Assembly (NCBI GenBank): GCA_944474755.1
Contig: OX104119.1
Span: forward strand, 50,251,171 to 50,315,170
Length of the DNA: 64,000 bases
Direction: 5' to 3'
Source of the DNA: Limnoperna fortunei
Taxonomy: Eukaryota; Mollusca; Bivalvia; Mytilida; Modiolidae
Positions 42,441 to 52,730 of the stretch are shown here, piece after piece (the first letter of the stretch is position 1; every line of letters begins with the position of its first letter). The notes under the pieces were generated by a model. The model made no database searches. It was given only the letters and a program-made list of their open reading frames with translations, and was not told the origin of the DNA. Both the position numbers and the translations under genes were made by a program.

Positions 42441-43229
42441 TTATCTTTTCTTTCTTAACTTTTCCTCAATATTGTCAAAAATGTCAAATTTTATTCTTGA
42501 ACCTTCGGATTGCTTTGCATATACACTGCAGTTGTAAAACCACACACTTTCAAATTTTTCACTTTTTTTTAGTCTAGCCATGAGTCCTAGATTTCGTTGC
42601 GTGATATCATCATGGAATCTTATACTTTGTTTTAGATCTTTCTTTTTCTTCATTATTTTGATTTTAATGTCAGTGTTTTTAACTTTAACAATTATTGGTC
42701 TAGTACTGCTATTCTTACCAGGTATTCTGTGAATAGCCAGTACATCACCTGGTGAAAGGTCTACTTTAAGATCCTTGTTTACTAGTTTGACAAACTCCTC
42801 TCTCAGGTTCTCATCCTTTTTCTCAGGGAAATTCAACACTCTGATGTTATGTTTCCGAGAATACTGTTCGTTGAAATTACCCAACTTAAGAGCATCAGCA
42901 GACCTCATATCAACATCTACAACTCTTTCTTCCAAAGAAACAATTATCTTGTCTTTTTCTCTCAATTTTTCCTTCAGATTGTCAATTTCAATTGAAAAGG
43001 AGTCAATTTTATCTTGCAACGTTCCAGTGTGTTCTCTTACTCTGATTTCAATTTCTTTCGAAACAGATTCTTTAAAAGTTACCAATAATTTATTCACAAT
43101 AGTTGTCACCAGGTCATCTAGATCTGTTTGTTTAACTAGGCAGTTAACTGCACTTTCAAGGTCAGTCTTGGTGCATGTAGCCTGGAGGGATAGTTTAATT
43201 TCACTTAAGTCACTGTGAATACTTATCAT
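42441..43229 (-). CDS. LINE ORF1: L1-type RNA-binding protein, 262 aa from native ATG
   Basis: The open frame runs from 43493, but the first 80 or so codons come from an inserted SINE (43259-43500). The first Met in element sequence is residue 89 of that frame, at 43229, giving 262 residues. It has an N-terminal helical part, a heptad-rich coiled coil (IDNLKEKLREKDKIIVSLEE), an RRM-like domain starting NIRVLNFPEKK, and a basic C-terminal domain (TRPIIVKVKN, RFHDDITQRNLGLMARLKK) ending KKR. This matches L1 ORF1p, which forms trimers and coats the element RNA. Without the SINE, the frame upstream of the insertion hits TGA within the duplicated target, supporting the 43229 start. The alternative is a start further upstream in another frame. 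Confidence 0.82.
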   Translation of the reverse strand: MISIHSDLSEIKLSLQATCTKTDLESAVNCLVKQTDLDDLVTTIVNKLLVTFKESVSKEIEIRVREHTGTLQDKIDSFSIEIDNLKEKLREKDKIIVSLEERVVDVDMRSADALKLGNFNEQYSRKHNIRVLNFPEKKDENLREEFVKLVNKDLKVDLSPGDVLAIHRIPGKNSSTRPIIVKVKNTDIKIKIMKKKKDLKQSIRFHDDITQRNLGLMARLKKSEKFESVWFYNCSVYAKQSEGSRIKFDIFDNIEEKLRKKR

Positions 43230-43258
43230 ATCAATCCCTTCAATTTCAAATTGTTCTC

Positions 43259-43500
43259 TCAAGGTAGTTCGTCTACTATTGACCACGTGGTCTGTCAACA
43301 CTGAGATCGCGGGTTCGATTCTCACTGCAGGCAGGGTGTACTCGAATCCAATCTTAATTGACAAGGATTGCCAGTTTCCTACCGCAGGTCGGGGGTTTCC
43401 TCCGGGTACTCCGGCTTCCTCCCCCAATAAAAACTGGACGCCACGATATAGCTGAAAAATTGCTGAAAGTGGCGTTAAAACTCCATCAAACAAACAAACA
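43259..43500 (+). mobile_element. SINE inserted just 5' of LINE ORF1, with 13-bp target-site duplication
   Basis: SINE in plus orientation, opposite to the LINE, starting at AAGGTAGTTCGTCTAC (the first ~20 bases of the tRNA head are missing), with B box CGGGTTCGATTCTC, full body and CAAA tail. It is flanked by TCAAATTGTTCTC at 43246-43258 and 43501-43513. It is younger than the LINE copy. Its antisense is open in the ORF1 frame and adds a SINE-coded N-terminal extension to ORF1. Confidence 0.92.
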
Positions 43501-43578
43501 TCAAATTGTTCTCATGTACAATTTCTGAGAAAGCTTGACGGAAATTTGTATGGAAGAACAGACAGAGTAAAACTTAAT

Positions 43579-43615
43579 GCCCCTCTGACATGTGGTCGCG
43601 GGGGCATAAAAACGC
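43579..43615. repeat. Short palindrome ATGCCCC...GGGGCAT
   Basis: AATGCCCCTCTGACATGTGG followed by TCGCGGGGGCAT; the outer seven bases are inverted. The same TATGCCCC termini bound the 48009-49201 element, so this may be a solo end or internal deletion product. Confidence 0.55.
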
Positions 43616-45107
43616 CTAATCTGCATTAGTAATATCTATAAACCAGTACAGTTGAGGAAAGGCTACAATCTGACAGAACATTGGGTGCTTTCAAGAAATT
43701 TTTTGGTAAATTCCAACATGAAATACAATTTTAAAGGGATATTCGAAATAGTTGTTTATTCCCAAGTTATGTGATGTTGACATCAAGAATACATTTTCAA
43801 CAACTTCCTTTCATGGGGTTACAGTACATAAAAATAATTGAGCGATATTAATGAAGAATTTTTGCTGAATGGTGCCACAAAAGCATAAACTCAGTTATTC
43901 CACATGTATGACCTCAATTTATTATTACAGATATTCATTTCTTAAAATGGTGGACAACACTATATCACCAATGACTTCATTAACATTGTATGGGACCAGT
44001 ACATCACATCAAACATTGTTTGAATGGTGTTTAATGCCACTTTTAGCTACATCATGGCATCCAGTTTTTATTCGGGGAGGAAGCCTTATTACCCAGAGAA
44101 AAACCCAACCTTTGGTAGGAAAACTGGCAATCCAAAACATTTTGTTAACGAGGCACATTACAATGACAGCAATATGGTGTGGCCACAGTAGAACCAGTTG
44201 AATTGAATTTCTATTACTGACTGGAGCATATAACATTATGTAAGATATTCTATAAATCCATGTCACTTCATCCTTTACCCCACTAGGACCATACTATGAG
44301 GGTTCCTTTTGCTCATCCCACACTGCTGCCCAATGCATCCCCAAGTGGCAGACAGGGGAGGCCATTCGTGGGTTTTTGTCATGTTATACTGGTAATATGG
44401 AGCACCTGAAAGGAGTTGCATGTTTGGAGAATTCTAGACTGCTTGCACGATACAGACCCCTTTTGTACAATTGGAAAAATAGTAGTCTCATTGTACCACT
44501 GCAGAAGGCTAAATTCACAATAACTGCTCATTATACATTTTTCTAGTCGATGTCAATTTTGTTCCTGTTGGTTGCTGGAGGTTAAACAAATGTTCAATGA
44601 ATCAATCAAAACCCTTTACCTCATCTGATTTGTACATACTTGACACCTGTGTTTTTACTGTTTTTCATAGCTTTGTTCTGGGGTCCCATTAAATGGATTA
44701 TCACAATGCATTTCTAAGTTGAATGGTTTATACTTGTTTCGACCCAGATAAATCTGATTCACATATCACCATGAACACTATATACTATTGTTAACTAGAA
44801 TTGCTCGATTAAAAAAATAATTTTTAATCACCGTTAAAAATAAGACACGCCACTGGCTCAACTTGCAAGAATTAACACAATTTCCTGCACTCCATCAAGT
44901 ACACTGCAACTTAACCCATGGAGGCAGTTAGGTTTCTACAGGCTTCCTGTAGCAGAATTTTATGCCTCTTGAAGCAATCAATTTTTTAGGTTAGCCATTC
45001 TTGTCCATTTTCTGTTGGGGGAGGAATCTGCAGTAAAGGTGAGAATTCTGGATAATTACACATCCTAATTTAGACAAATATAAAAAAAACAACAAAAAAA
45101 AAAAAAA
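43616..45107. other. Intergenic stretch
   Basis: Contains a SINE fragment at 44020-44140 and otherwise no gene that I can recognise. Poly-A and CA-rich sequence leads into the minisatellite. Confidence 0.45.
44020..44140 (-). mobile_element. SINE fragment, minus orientation
   Basis: GAATGGTGTTTAATGCCACT, CATGGCATCCAGTTTTTATT and GGAAAACTGGCAATCCA are the complement of tail and body; the head is missing. Confidence 0.8.
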
Positions 45108-47627
45108 CCAGTAAGTAAGTAATCACAACCCAAAAAGCAACAAGTGAGTAACCCCAACCCAAAAACCAGCAAGTGAGTAACTCCAACCCCAAAACGAGCA
45201 AGTTAGTAACCCCAACCCAGAAACCAGTAAATGAGTAACCCAACCCAAAAACCTGTAAGTGAGTAACCCAACCCTAAAACCAGTAAGTGAGTAACCCCAA
45301 CCCAAAAACCAGTAAGTGAATAACCCCAACCCTAAAACCAGTAGTGAGTAACCCCAACCCAAAAACCTGTAAGTGAATAACCCCAACCCAAAAACCAGTA
45401 AGTGAGTAACCCCAACCCTAAAACCAGTAAGTGAATAACCCCAACCCAAAAACCAGTAAGTGAGTAACCCCAACCCAAAAACCTGTAGTGAGTAACCCCA
45501 ACCCTAAAACCAGTAGTGAGTAACCCCAACCCAAAAACCTGTAAGTGAGTAACCCCAACCCAAAAACCAGTAGTGAATAACCCCAACCCAAAAACCAGTA
45601 AGTGAGTAACCCCAACCCTAAAACCAGTAGTGAGTAACCCCAACCCCAAAACCAGTAGTGAGTAACCCCAACCCAAAAACCTGTAAGTGAATACCCCCAA
45701 CCCAAAAACCAGTAGTGAGTAACCCCAACCCAAAAACCTGTAAGTGAATAACCCCAACCCAAAAACCAGTAGTGAGTAACCCCAACCCAAAAACTAGTAA
45801 GTGAATAACCCCAACCCAAAAACCTGTAAGTGAATAACCCCAACACAAAAACCAGTAGTGAATAACCCCAACCCAAAAACCAGTAGTGAGTAACCCCAAC
45901 CCAAAAACCTGTAAGTGAATAACCCCAACCCAAAAACCAGTAGTGAGTAACCCCAACCCAAAAACCAGTAAGTGAATAACCCCAACCCAAAAACCTGTAA
46001 GTGAATAACCCCAACCCAAAAACCAGTAGTGAGTAACCCCAACCCAAAAACCAGTAGTGAATAACCCCAACCCAAAACCAGTAGTGAGTAACCCCAACCC
46101 AAAAACCTGTAAGTGAATAACCCCAACCCAAAAACCAGTGAGTAACCCCAACCCTAAAACCAGTAAGTGAATAACCCCAACCCAAAAACCAGTGAGTAAC
46201 CCCAACCCAAAAACCTGTAGTGAGTAACCCCAACCCTAAAACCAGTAGTGAGTAACCCCAACCCAAAATCCTGTAAGTGAGTAACCCCAACCCAAAAACC
46301 AGTAGTGAATAACCCCAACCCAAAAACCAGTAAGTGAGTAACCCCAACCCGAAAACCAGTAGTGAGTAACCCCAACCCCAAAACCAGTAGTGAGTAACCC
46401 CAACCCAAAAACCTGTAAGTGAATAACCCCAACCCAAAAACCAGTAGTGAGTAACCCCAACCCAAAAACCTGTAAGTGAATAACCCCAACCAAAAAACCA
46501 GTAGTGAGTAACCCCAACCCAAAAACTAGTAAGTGAATAACCCCAACCCCAAAACCTGTAAGTGAATAACCCCAACCCAAAAACCAGTAGTGAATAACCC
46601 CAACCCAAAAACCAGTAGTGAGTAACCCCAACCCAAAAACCAGTAGTGAATAACCCCAACCAAAAAACCTGTAAGTGAATAACCCCAACCCAAAAACCAG
46701 TAGTGAGTAACCCCAACCCAAAAACCAGTAAGTTAATAACCCCAACCCAAAAACCTGTAAGTGAATAACCCCAACCCAAAAACCAGTAGTGAGTAACCCC
46801 AACCCAAAAACCAGTAGTGAATAACCCCAACCCAAAACCAGAAGTGAATAACCCCAACCCAAAAACCAGTAGTGAATAACCCCAACCCAAAAACCTGTAA
46901 GTGAATAACCCCAACTCAAAAACTAGTAGTGGTTTTTGGGTTGGGGTTATTCACTACTGGTTTTTGGGTTGGGGTTACTCACTACTGGTTTTTGGGTTGG
47001 GTTATTCACTTACAGGTTTTTGGGTTGGGGAGTAGTGAATAACCCCAACCCAAAAACCAGTAAGTGAATAACGCCAACCCAAAAACCAGTAAGTGAATAA
47101 CCCCAACCCAAAAACCAGTATTGAGTAACCCCAACACAAAAACCAGTAAGTGAATAACCACAACCCAAAAACCAGTAGTGAATAACCCCAACCCAAAAAC
47201 CAGCAAGTGAGTAACCCAAACCCAAAAACCTGTGAGTAACCCCAACCCAAAAACTAGTAGTGAGTAACCCCAACCCAAAAACCAGTAAGTGAGTAACCCC
47301 AACCCAAAAACCAGTAAGTGAATAACCCCAACCCAAAAACCAGTAGTGAGTAACCCCAACCCAAAAACCAGTAGTGAGTAACCCCAACCCAAAAACCAGT
47401 AAGTGAGTAACCCCAACCCAAAAACCAGTAAGTGAATAACCCCAACCCAAAAACCAGTAAGTGAATAACCCCAACCCAAAAACCAGTAGTGAGTAACCCC
47501 AACCCAAAAACCAGTAGTGAGTAACCCCAACCCAAAAACCAGTAAGTGAATAACCCCAACCCAAAAACCAGTAGTGAATAACCCCAACCCAAAAACCAGC
47601 AAAAGAGTAACCCAAACCCAAAAACCA
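45108..47627 (+). repeat. ~2.5-kb minisatellite, 28-29-bp unit, telomere-like CCCCAACCC
   Basis: About 88 tandem units of GTAAGTGAATAACCCCAACC + CAAAAACCA (29 bp), with a common 28-bp form (GTAGTGAGTAACCCC...). Variants are A/G in GTGAATAA against GTGAGTAA, ACCA against ACCT, and CCCAAA against CCTAAA. The minus strand is G-rich (TTTTTGGGTTGGGGTTA), with two G runs per unit. Because the units lack stops in several minus-strand frames, open frames of up to 498 residues appear; they encode only GLFTYWFLGWGYSL-type repeats and are not genes. It lies between the LINE and the p140Cap-like gene. Confidence 0.95.
46930..47030 (-). repeat. Inverted block of ~3.5 minisatellite units
   Basis: Inside the array the strand flips: GGTTTTTGGGTTGGGGTTAT and TCACTACTGG replace the usual CCAACCC orientation for about 100 bases and then flip back at GTTGGGGAGTAGTGAATAAC. 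Both junctions are at unit sequence. Confidence 0.92.
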
Positions 47628-48008
47628 TAGGTGCACTCAGGTGCCCTGGACTAGTAAGCAGTGCCTGCCTCTAATTAGACACCCATTTGGTTACTCATTC
47701 TTATGTCTAGGAAAAAGTCAAACCCAGGAATAGATGCCAGCATTTTCCATTCCGACACCAATTTTTGTCTTAATCAGTACACGCTAGACCTTCATAATGC
47801 TGCATGCAGAGTAAAGAAAAGAGTAACAATTCAATCATCAAAAGGTTTGACACCAATGGATGCACAAAAAAAGGCCAACATTTACACTCTGTAGGTGTTG
47901 ATTTATGCTGTGGGATCAATCATTAAACAGCAATCAATCAATCCTTTAACTTTCAATTACCAGATGACCTAGTTCTTAATAAAAATAAATAAAAACTAGA
48001 CCAAAAAG
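47628..48008. other. Unassigned sequence, possible SINE tail
   Basis: A 63-residue frame at 47703-47894 is not recognised. At 47905-47945, GGGATCAATCATTAAACAGC followed by AATCAATCAATCC resembles an ATCA-tailed SINE 3' end. Confidence 0.35.
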
Positions 48009-49201
48009 TATGCCCCGCAGCGGAGAATTAAAGGTTCATATGTTAGTGGTAAGGTTTTTTTTTAGAAAGTATAGCGTGTCCTTTCTACACAAATGATGCC
48101 TTACCAGTGCCATTAGCAGTGTTGAAACTGGCAGAAATTTTAAGAAAATTGAATGAAAATCAAAATCCATTGGTCCTGCACACTTTCATTATGTGTAGAA
48201 ACATCCTCCTTAATATAAATACTGTAGATCTAAAAATGAATGAGAAGATAGGTGGAAAATACAAGTACCCCCGAAAACTGACAAAGTCCACCTTTCTATA
48301 ATTTTATAAAAATTAAATCAAAATCATTTGGTCCTGCACACCCTCATTATGTGGTTTTGAATATAAATGCTGTAGCTTTAAAAATGAAGAAGAAAGCTGG
48401 ACTAGACCCTGTACCCCTATCTCGGTTATCTGATCTGCAATCTGACCAAGTCCAACAATCTTTTGTTTTAAGAACAATATACAAAAATCAAAATCCTTTG
48501 GCCCTGCATATCTTCAATATGTATACAAACATTCTGGAAAATATATAAATTGTGTAGCCCTAAAACTGTAGTAGTTAGCTGGACAGGATGGACAAACAGA
48601 CATGGATTCAAATGTAACATTTTTTTGATAATCTGTGCATCAGCTTATGTAAATAGAGAAACATGACATTATATTGAGTTTTCAGTTAAACTAGATGAAA
48701 AGTATGCCTCTGAAGCTGAGAATTTAAGGTTGATATTTTTAGTGGCAAAGTTTTTTTTAAAGACATGTCTGTAACAACAGACAGAACACGCAGACATTTT
48801 AAGAAAATTTAATGCAAATCAAAATCCTTTGGTCTGTAGTTTTAAAATTTCACAAAAATCTTAACAATTTGGTCCTGCAAACCAGCATTATAAGCATTAG
48901 TATGGTTTTAAATAGAAATTATGTAGCTCTAAAAATGAAGAAAATAGCAGGATAAGACGTGTACCCCTATGTCAGTTATATGGTCTGCAACCATACGAAG
49001 TCTATCATCAATTTTATGAAAATTTTATGAACATCAAAATCTTATCACACAAAATTCATTAAGTATACTAACATTCTGTAAAATATAAATTTGGTAGCAC
49101 TTAAACTGTAGAAGCAAGTTGGACAAGACAAACTGGATAGGGAAGGAGGAACAGACAGACCCACAGACACACAAGAGTAAAAATGCCCTTGACGGGGCAT
49201 A
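48009..49201. repeat. Repeat element bounded by TATGCCCCG / CGGGGCATA
   Basis: Left end TATGCCCCGCAGCGGAGAAT, right end CCCTTGACGGGGCATA: 9-bp inverted termini. The interior has about four diverged monomers, each with AATCAAAATCCTTTGGTCCTGCA and AATATAAATNNTGTAGCTCTAAA. The right side has ACAGACAGACCCACAGACAC. No ORF of substance; the 64- and 65-residue frames are monomer shadows. Known to me as a common bivalve repeat style. Confidence 0.65.
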
Positions 49202-49274
49202 ATAAAAACTGTTAAGAAATGACTGAATCTAGTATAAATAAGGTGTTAACTGTTCATCAAATTTTTTCAGACAA

Positions 49275-49497
49275 TATGTTTGGGGTATTTTAAGCAATTT
49301 TTCATGGTGTCCCATTTTTAAAGGGGGAGGAAGCCCAGTTACCAGATGAAAACCCTTGACATTCATCAGGAAAACTGGGAATCCTTTATCGATTAAGGTA
49401 GGATTTGAGCACACGCTGCAGGTAGGTCTTGAACCTGCAACCTCAGACATGTGGCCAATAGAAGATGATCTTAACCACTCTGCCACGAAGACGCCTC
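49275..49497 (-). mobile_element. SINE, minus orientation, with well-kept tRNA-like head
   Basis: On the minus strand: GAGGCGTCTTCGTGGCAGAG then TGGTTAAGATCATC (A box), GCAGGTTCAAGACCTACC (B box), a diverged body (GGATTCCCAGTTTTCCTGAT), and AAATTGCTT. A tail beyond that is not clear. It differs from the main family in the body, so it is a separate subfamily. Confidence 0.8.
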
Positions 49498-52400
49498 AGA
49501 CAATATGTGTATTCAGTATATCCATCAACTTCTGCAAACATTTATGGCATAACAAAACAACCACAAATATTTCTGAATCTTTTATGTTTTTTTACAATAT
49601 AAACTGGCAGTGAGACAGTCTTCTCTTTGATTTTCCCTTGTTTTACTTTGCAAATAACAAAAACAAATTTTACGTCCAATAACAAATTGCACATAAAGCC
49701 TTCAAATACACATGAAAAATACTAAGGTGTTCTGAAAGAACAATTTAAATACTGTAATTTGGTTTTTAAAATAACACAGTAATACATCTAGAATTACAAT
49801 ACTACATTACTGACTACATAACACTGTTTTTTCAAACAAAGTGAAATTTGTTTATTTATAACAATTAATTCCACCAATAAGAACTACATCAGCGTAACAA
49901 TAATCCAATTACTCTTATAATAAACGCTGGTGTATTGTGTGAAGGAATTTTTCGAGTGAAGAAATAAGATTATACAAAGTATGTACAAGGAAAGATTTAA
50001 CAATAAGTTCAACTGAATGGGAGTATTATTTGTAGTATCTTTTCAGTGGGGTTATCATTTCCTATAAATTTTTACCTAAACAGCAAAGCTTAGTGGCAGA
50101 GGCAGCTGGGTTACTATAACAAAAATAGCAAAAGTCTAAAATGTGAAATTGTGAAGCAAGTGCCTAATAAAAAAGGGAATGGTTTACAATTTGTTGGAAG
50201 AAGGTTTTGGGTTTATGTAAAAAAAAATGTAGGACGAGTTGATTACACAAAATAGGTACCGTCTTCTGCAAATGTTCCCATGTCTGGAAAATTAGGAAAA
50301 AAATCCTGGAACAATTCCATAATAGCAGGTGCACAACTTCAATACGTGTGCAATCTTTCTGTGAAGTTTAAGAGAACTGGGTTTAAAACTGTAAGAGGAG
50401 TTGATTACAAAAAATAGATACACTATTTTCCCCACCCACCTGACTTCACCATACTATAACCCGGGTTTGCACTTTGTGCAACCTGCCCAAAACATTGCAT
50501 GTAATTCTCACATAAAAAGCGGTAATGAGTCTTACAGTCCATTAAACTGTCTTTAGGGGCCATGTCTAAGAATGGCCATCTTTTTGAGTCAATATAAAGA
50601 AAATATTCGCTAGCCAAGGGTTATGGTCCAATACTCTTATCAAGACGACAAGAGTATAAGTTCATTACACGTGACTAGCAAAGAAGTATAGTGGAGAAGA
50701 GAACGACTTATTGTTTCTTTAAAGCTATGTACAAATCATGGAAATAAGCAAAAACATTCCTTTGTAATTTCTGTGATGATTTCCACATGGTTATACTATT
50801 TGTAGAAGAATTAAATGTTATGTTTCTCAAATAAATGATCTGAGTAATTATCACACTCCTCTTTTCATTTCATTGAAATGGAGTAAGATGTGTTAGAAAA
50901 TATAATTGCTCTAAGCATGCCGATACTTGTTTTCAACAAATGACTGCTCAAAATGTACCGTAATTTCAGTAATACCAACACTGAAGGTTGATGTCCACAA
51001 AATAATGTGGTATTAGAGAAGTTCCTTTGGAACAGTCAAGACTGATTAACTCATGTGAAAGCATTCAAAGTACTGTAAAAGTATTCTTGTGACAGCCAGA
51101 CATACATGTTTTCCAAACATACATGTAATAACAGAATTATTTTATTAAAAAACCTCCTTCAAGAACAAATTAGCAAAGCTGAACTTCCTAATTAAAATAT
51201 CTGCATTTACCTTAAATGTAGCCTTTCTGTTGTAATTAAATATTTTTCACAAAAAAATAATCTGCGTTTCTTGACTGAAATTACCAGATCTTCAGAATAA
51301 AATCGCACAAAATTTAACAGTCACATTATTACGAGAAATACAGAGGTAAGCCATTTAACAAAATGTACATTCTATAAGACACACAAACCAAGGGAAACAA
51401 CTCCCCTGTCTCAACACCAGGGGAAACAACTCCCTTGTCCCCTCAATATAAAGGGAAACAACTCCCCTGTCTCAATATTGCACTAGAATTCTGTGTATAA
51501 ATAAATAATTCACAACCCATCTTGGTTAACAAGAAAAAATAGACATATTTGACTTTGCCAGTTATAACACAAAAGCACCTTTGATAAACAAACGAAAAAC
51601 AAATGTCTTAGGTATCAAAAGTAGAAACACCTAAACCATTTTGTTCATTTTTGGAAAAAAGCAATGAAAATGCAATGTAAGTAATATATGTATGTAAATG
51701 CACAGCATGTAAATTTTTGATGAATTTCATACAAAATGTGTAATGTTTAATGTACAAAAAACACATGCACAAAAGTATCAAAATTTGTAACATACATTTT
51801 ATCTAACATGAGGACAAAGTACTGGCATTTGGAACTTTTTAGACAAATAACAGTGTTCCATTCTGATTTTTTCTACGGCAGAAAATGCCAAATTTGTAAT
51901 ATTTTATATAATGTAGGCCTGCCAGATCTCCAAAATTAGGCCACACTTAGAAATATTTTGTTTGCCAAAATCTGACCGAACCTGCAAGGTATGGGTAGGT
52001 AGATGGTTGTTTTGGAATATGGCAAAGTATCTCAGCCTGACGCAGAGATACATATATTACCTGTAGACAAAATATATACACAGTGATTTAACTGTGTAAC
52101 TGAAATAAAACACAACAAACGATAACTTTCGATTACTGATGCAATAAAGTCTGTTAGAAAATGTCCAATCATTATATGCACGGACCAGGAAATTGTAAAT
52201 GACTGCTAGCAGTCATTTGACAATATGCATTAGAAATTGTTTGGTATCGGGAGAATGCTTTACTAAACAAATACCAACAGAATTGGCAAATAAACTGAAT
52301 TTCTGAATTTAATCCAAAATGTTTTCTTTCTCTGAAATTTTGGCCAAAAATACTTTCCACTATGTCAGTAATTCAGGTTTTGCAAAGTTACTTATTTTGA

Positions 52401-52730
52401 ATTTTGGCCTTGGGTCATGACTATTCTACATTAATATTTCTTGTCTGTTTCACATGATTTCTGCCAAAAATGCTTAGGCTGGATTTTTTTTTTTTGGCAT
52501 TTAACAAAAATTTAAATTCATGTATAATATTTCTTGTTTTTTCTACATAAACCGATAAAAGAAATAATTGAATCATTTATGTTGTCATTATTAGAATTTC
52601 AGTGTACCATGATCATTTGAAACAAAAATAAAAATAAAAATGATGTCATATCCATTAAGCTTTCTAAAAAATACTACTATAATCACACAGACAGGTTAAT
52701 AAAGAACCAATCAAAACAAACTTCTGATAA
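49498..52730. other. AT-rich region downstream of the p140Cap-like stop codon
   Basis: Probably includes the 3' UTR of the minus-strand gene, but I cannot fix its end. Minor structures: an inverted pair CTAGCCAAGGGTTA / TGACTAGC at 50610-50685 with an inner ATACTCTT / AAGAGTAT hairpin, and three copies of GGGAAACAACTCCC at 51392-51475. No coding exon seen on either strand. Confidence 0.45.
51392..51475 (+). repeat. Three short tandem copies around GGGAAACAACTCCC
   Basis: GGGAAACAACTCCCCTGTCT, GGGAAACAACTCCCTTGTCC and GGGAAACAACTCCCCTGTCT, about 30 bp apart. GGGA / TCCC makes each copy weakly palindromic. Confidence 0.8.

Larger units (their letters stand above)
37739..43540 (-). mobile_element. 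Near-intact L1/Tx1-type non-LTR retrotransposon
   Basis: Minus-strand element of about 5.8 kb: 5' region, ORF1 (native start 43229, stop 42441), a 706-nt spacer, ORF2 (41734-37946), a 3' UTR of about 180 nt, and a poly(A) tail seen as 26 T at 37739-37764. An ORF1 with coiled coil and RRM, an AP-endonuclease-RT ORF2 and an A tail place it in the L1 supergroup; the zinc-knuckle C-terminus and protein sequence look closest to Tx1-like molluscan elements. The 5' border and target-site duplication were not found. Lack of any stop in ORF2 suggests recent insertion. Confidence 0.85.

Noticed and set aside
45108..47627. CRISPR-like array
   Set aside because: Units are contiguous with no unique spacers, and the genome is eukaryotic; it is a minisatellite.
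45123..47636. Minus-strand open frames of up to 498 residues (GLFTYWFLGWGYSL-type repeats)
   Set aside because: They exist in several frames at once because the 28-29-bp minisatellite unit happens to lack stops. No start context and no non-repetitive sequence; not a protein gene.
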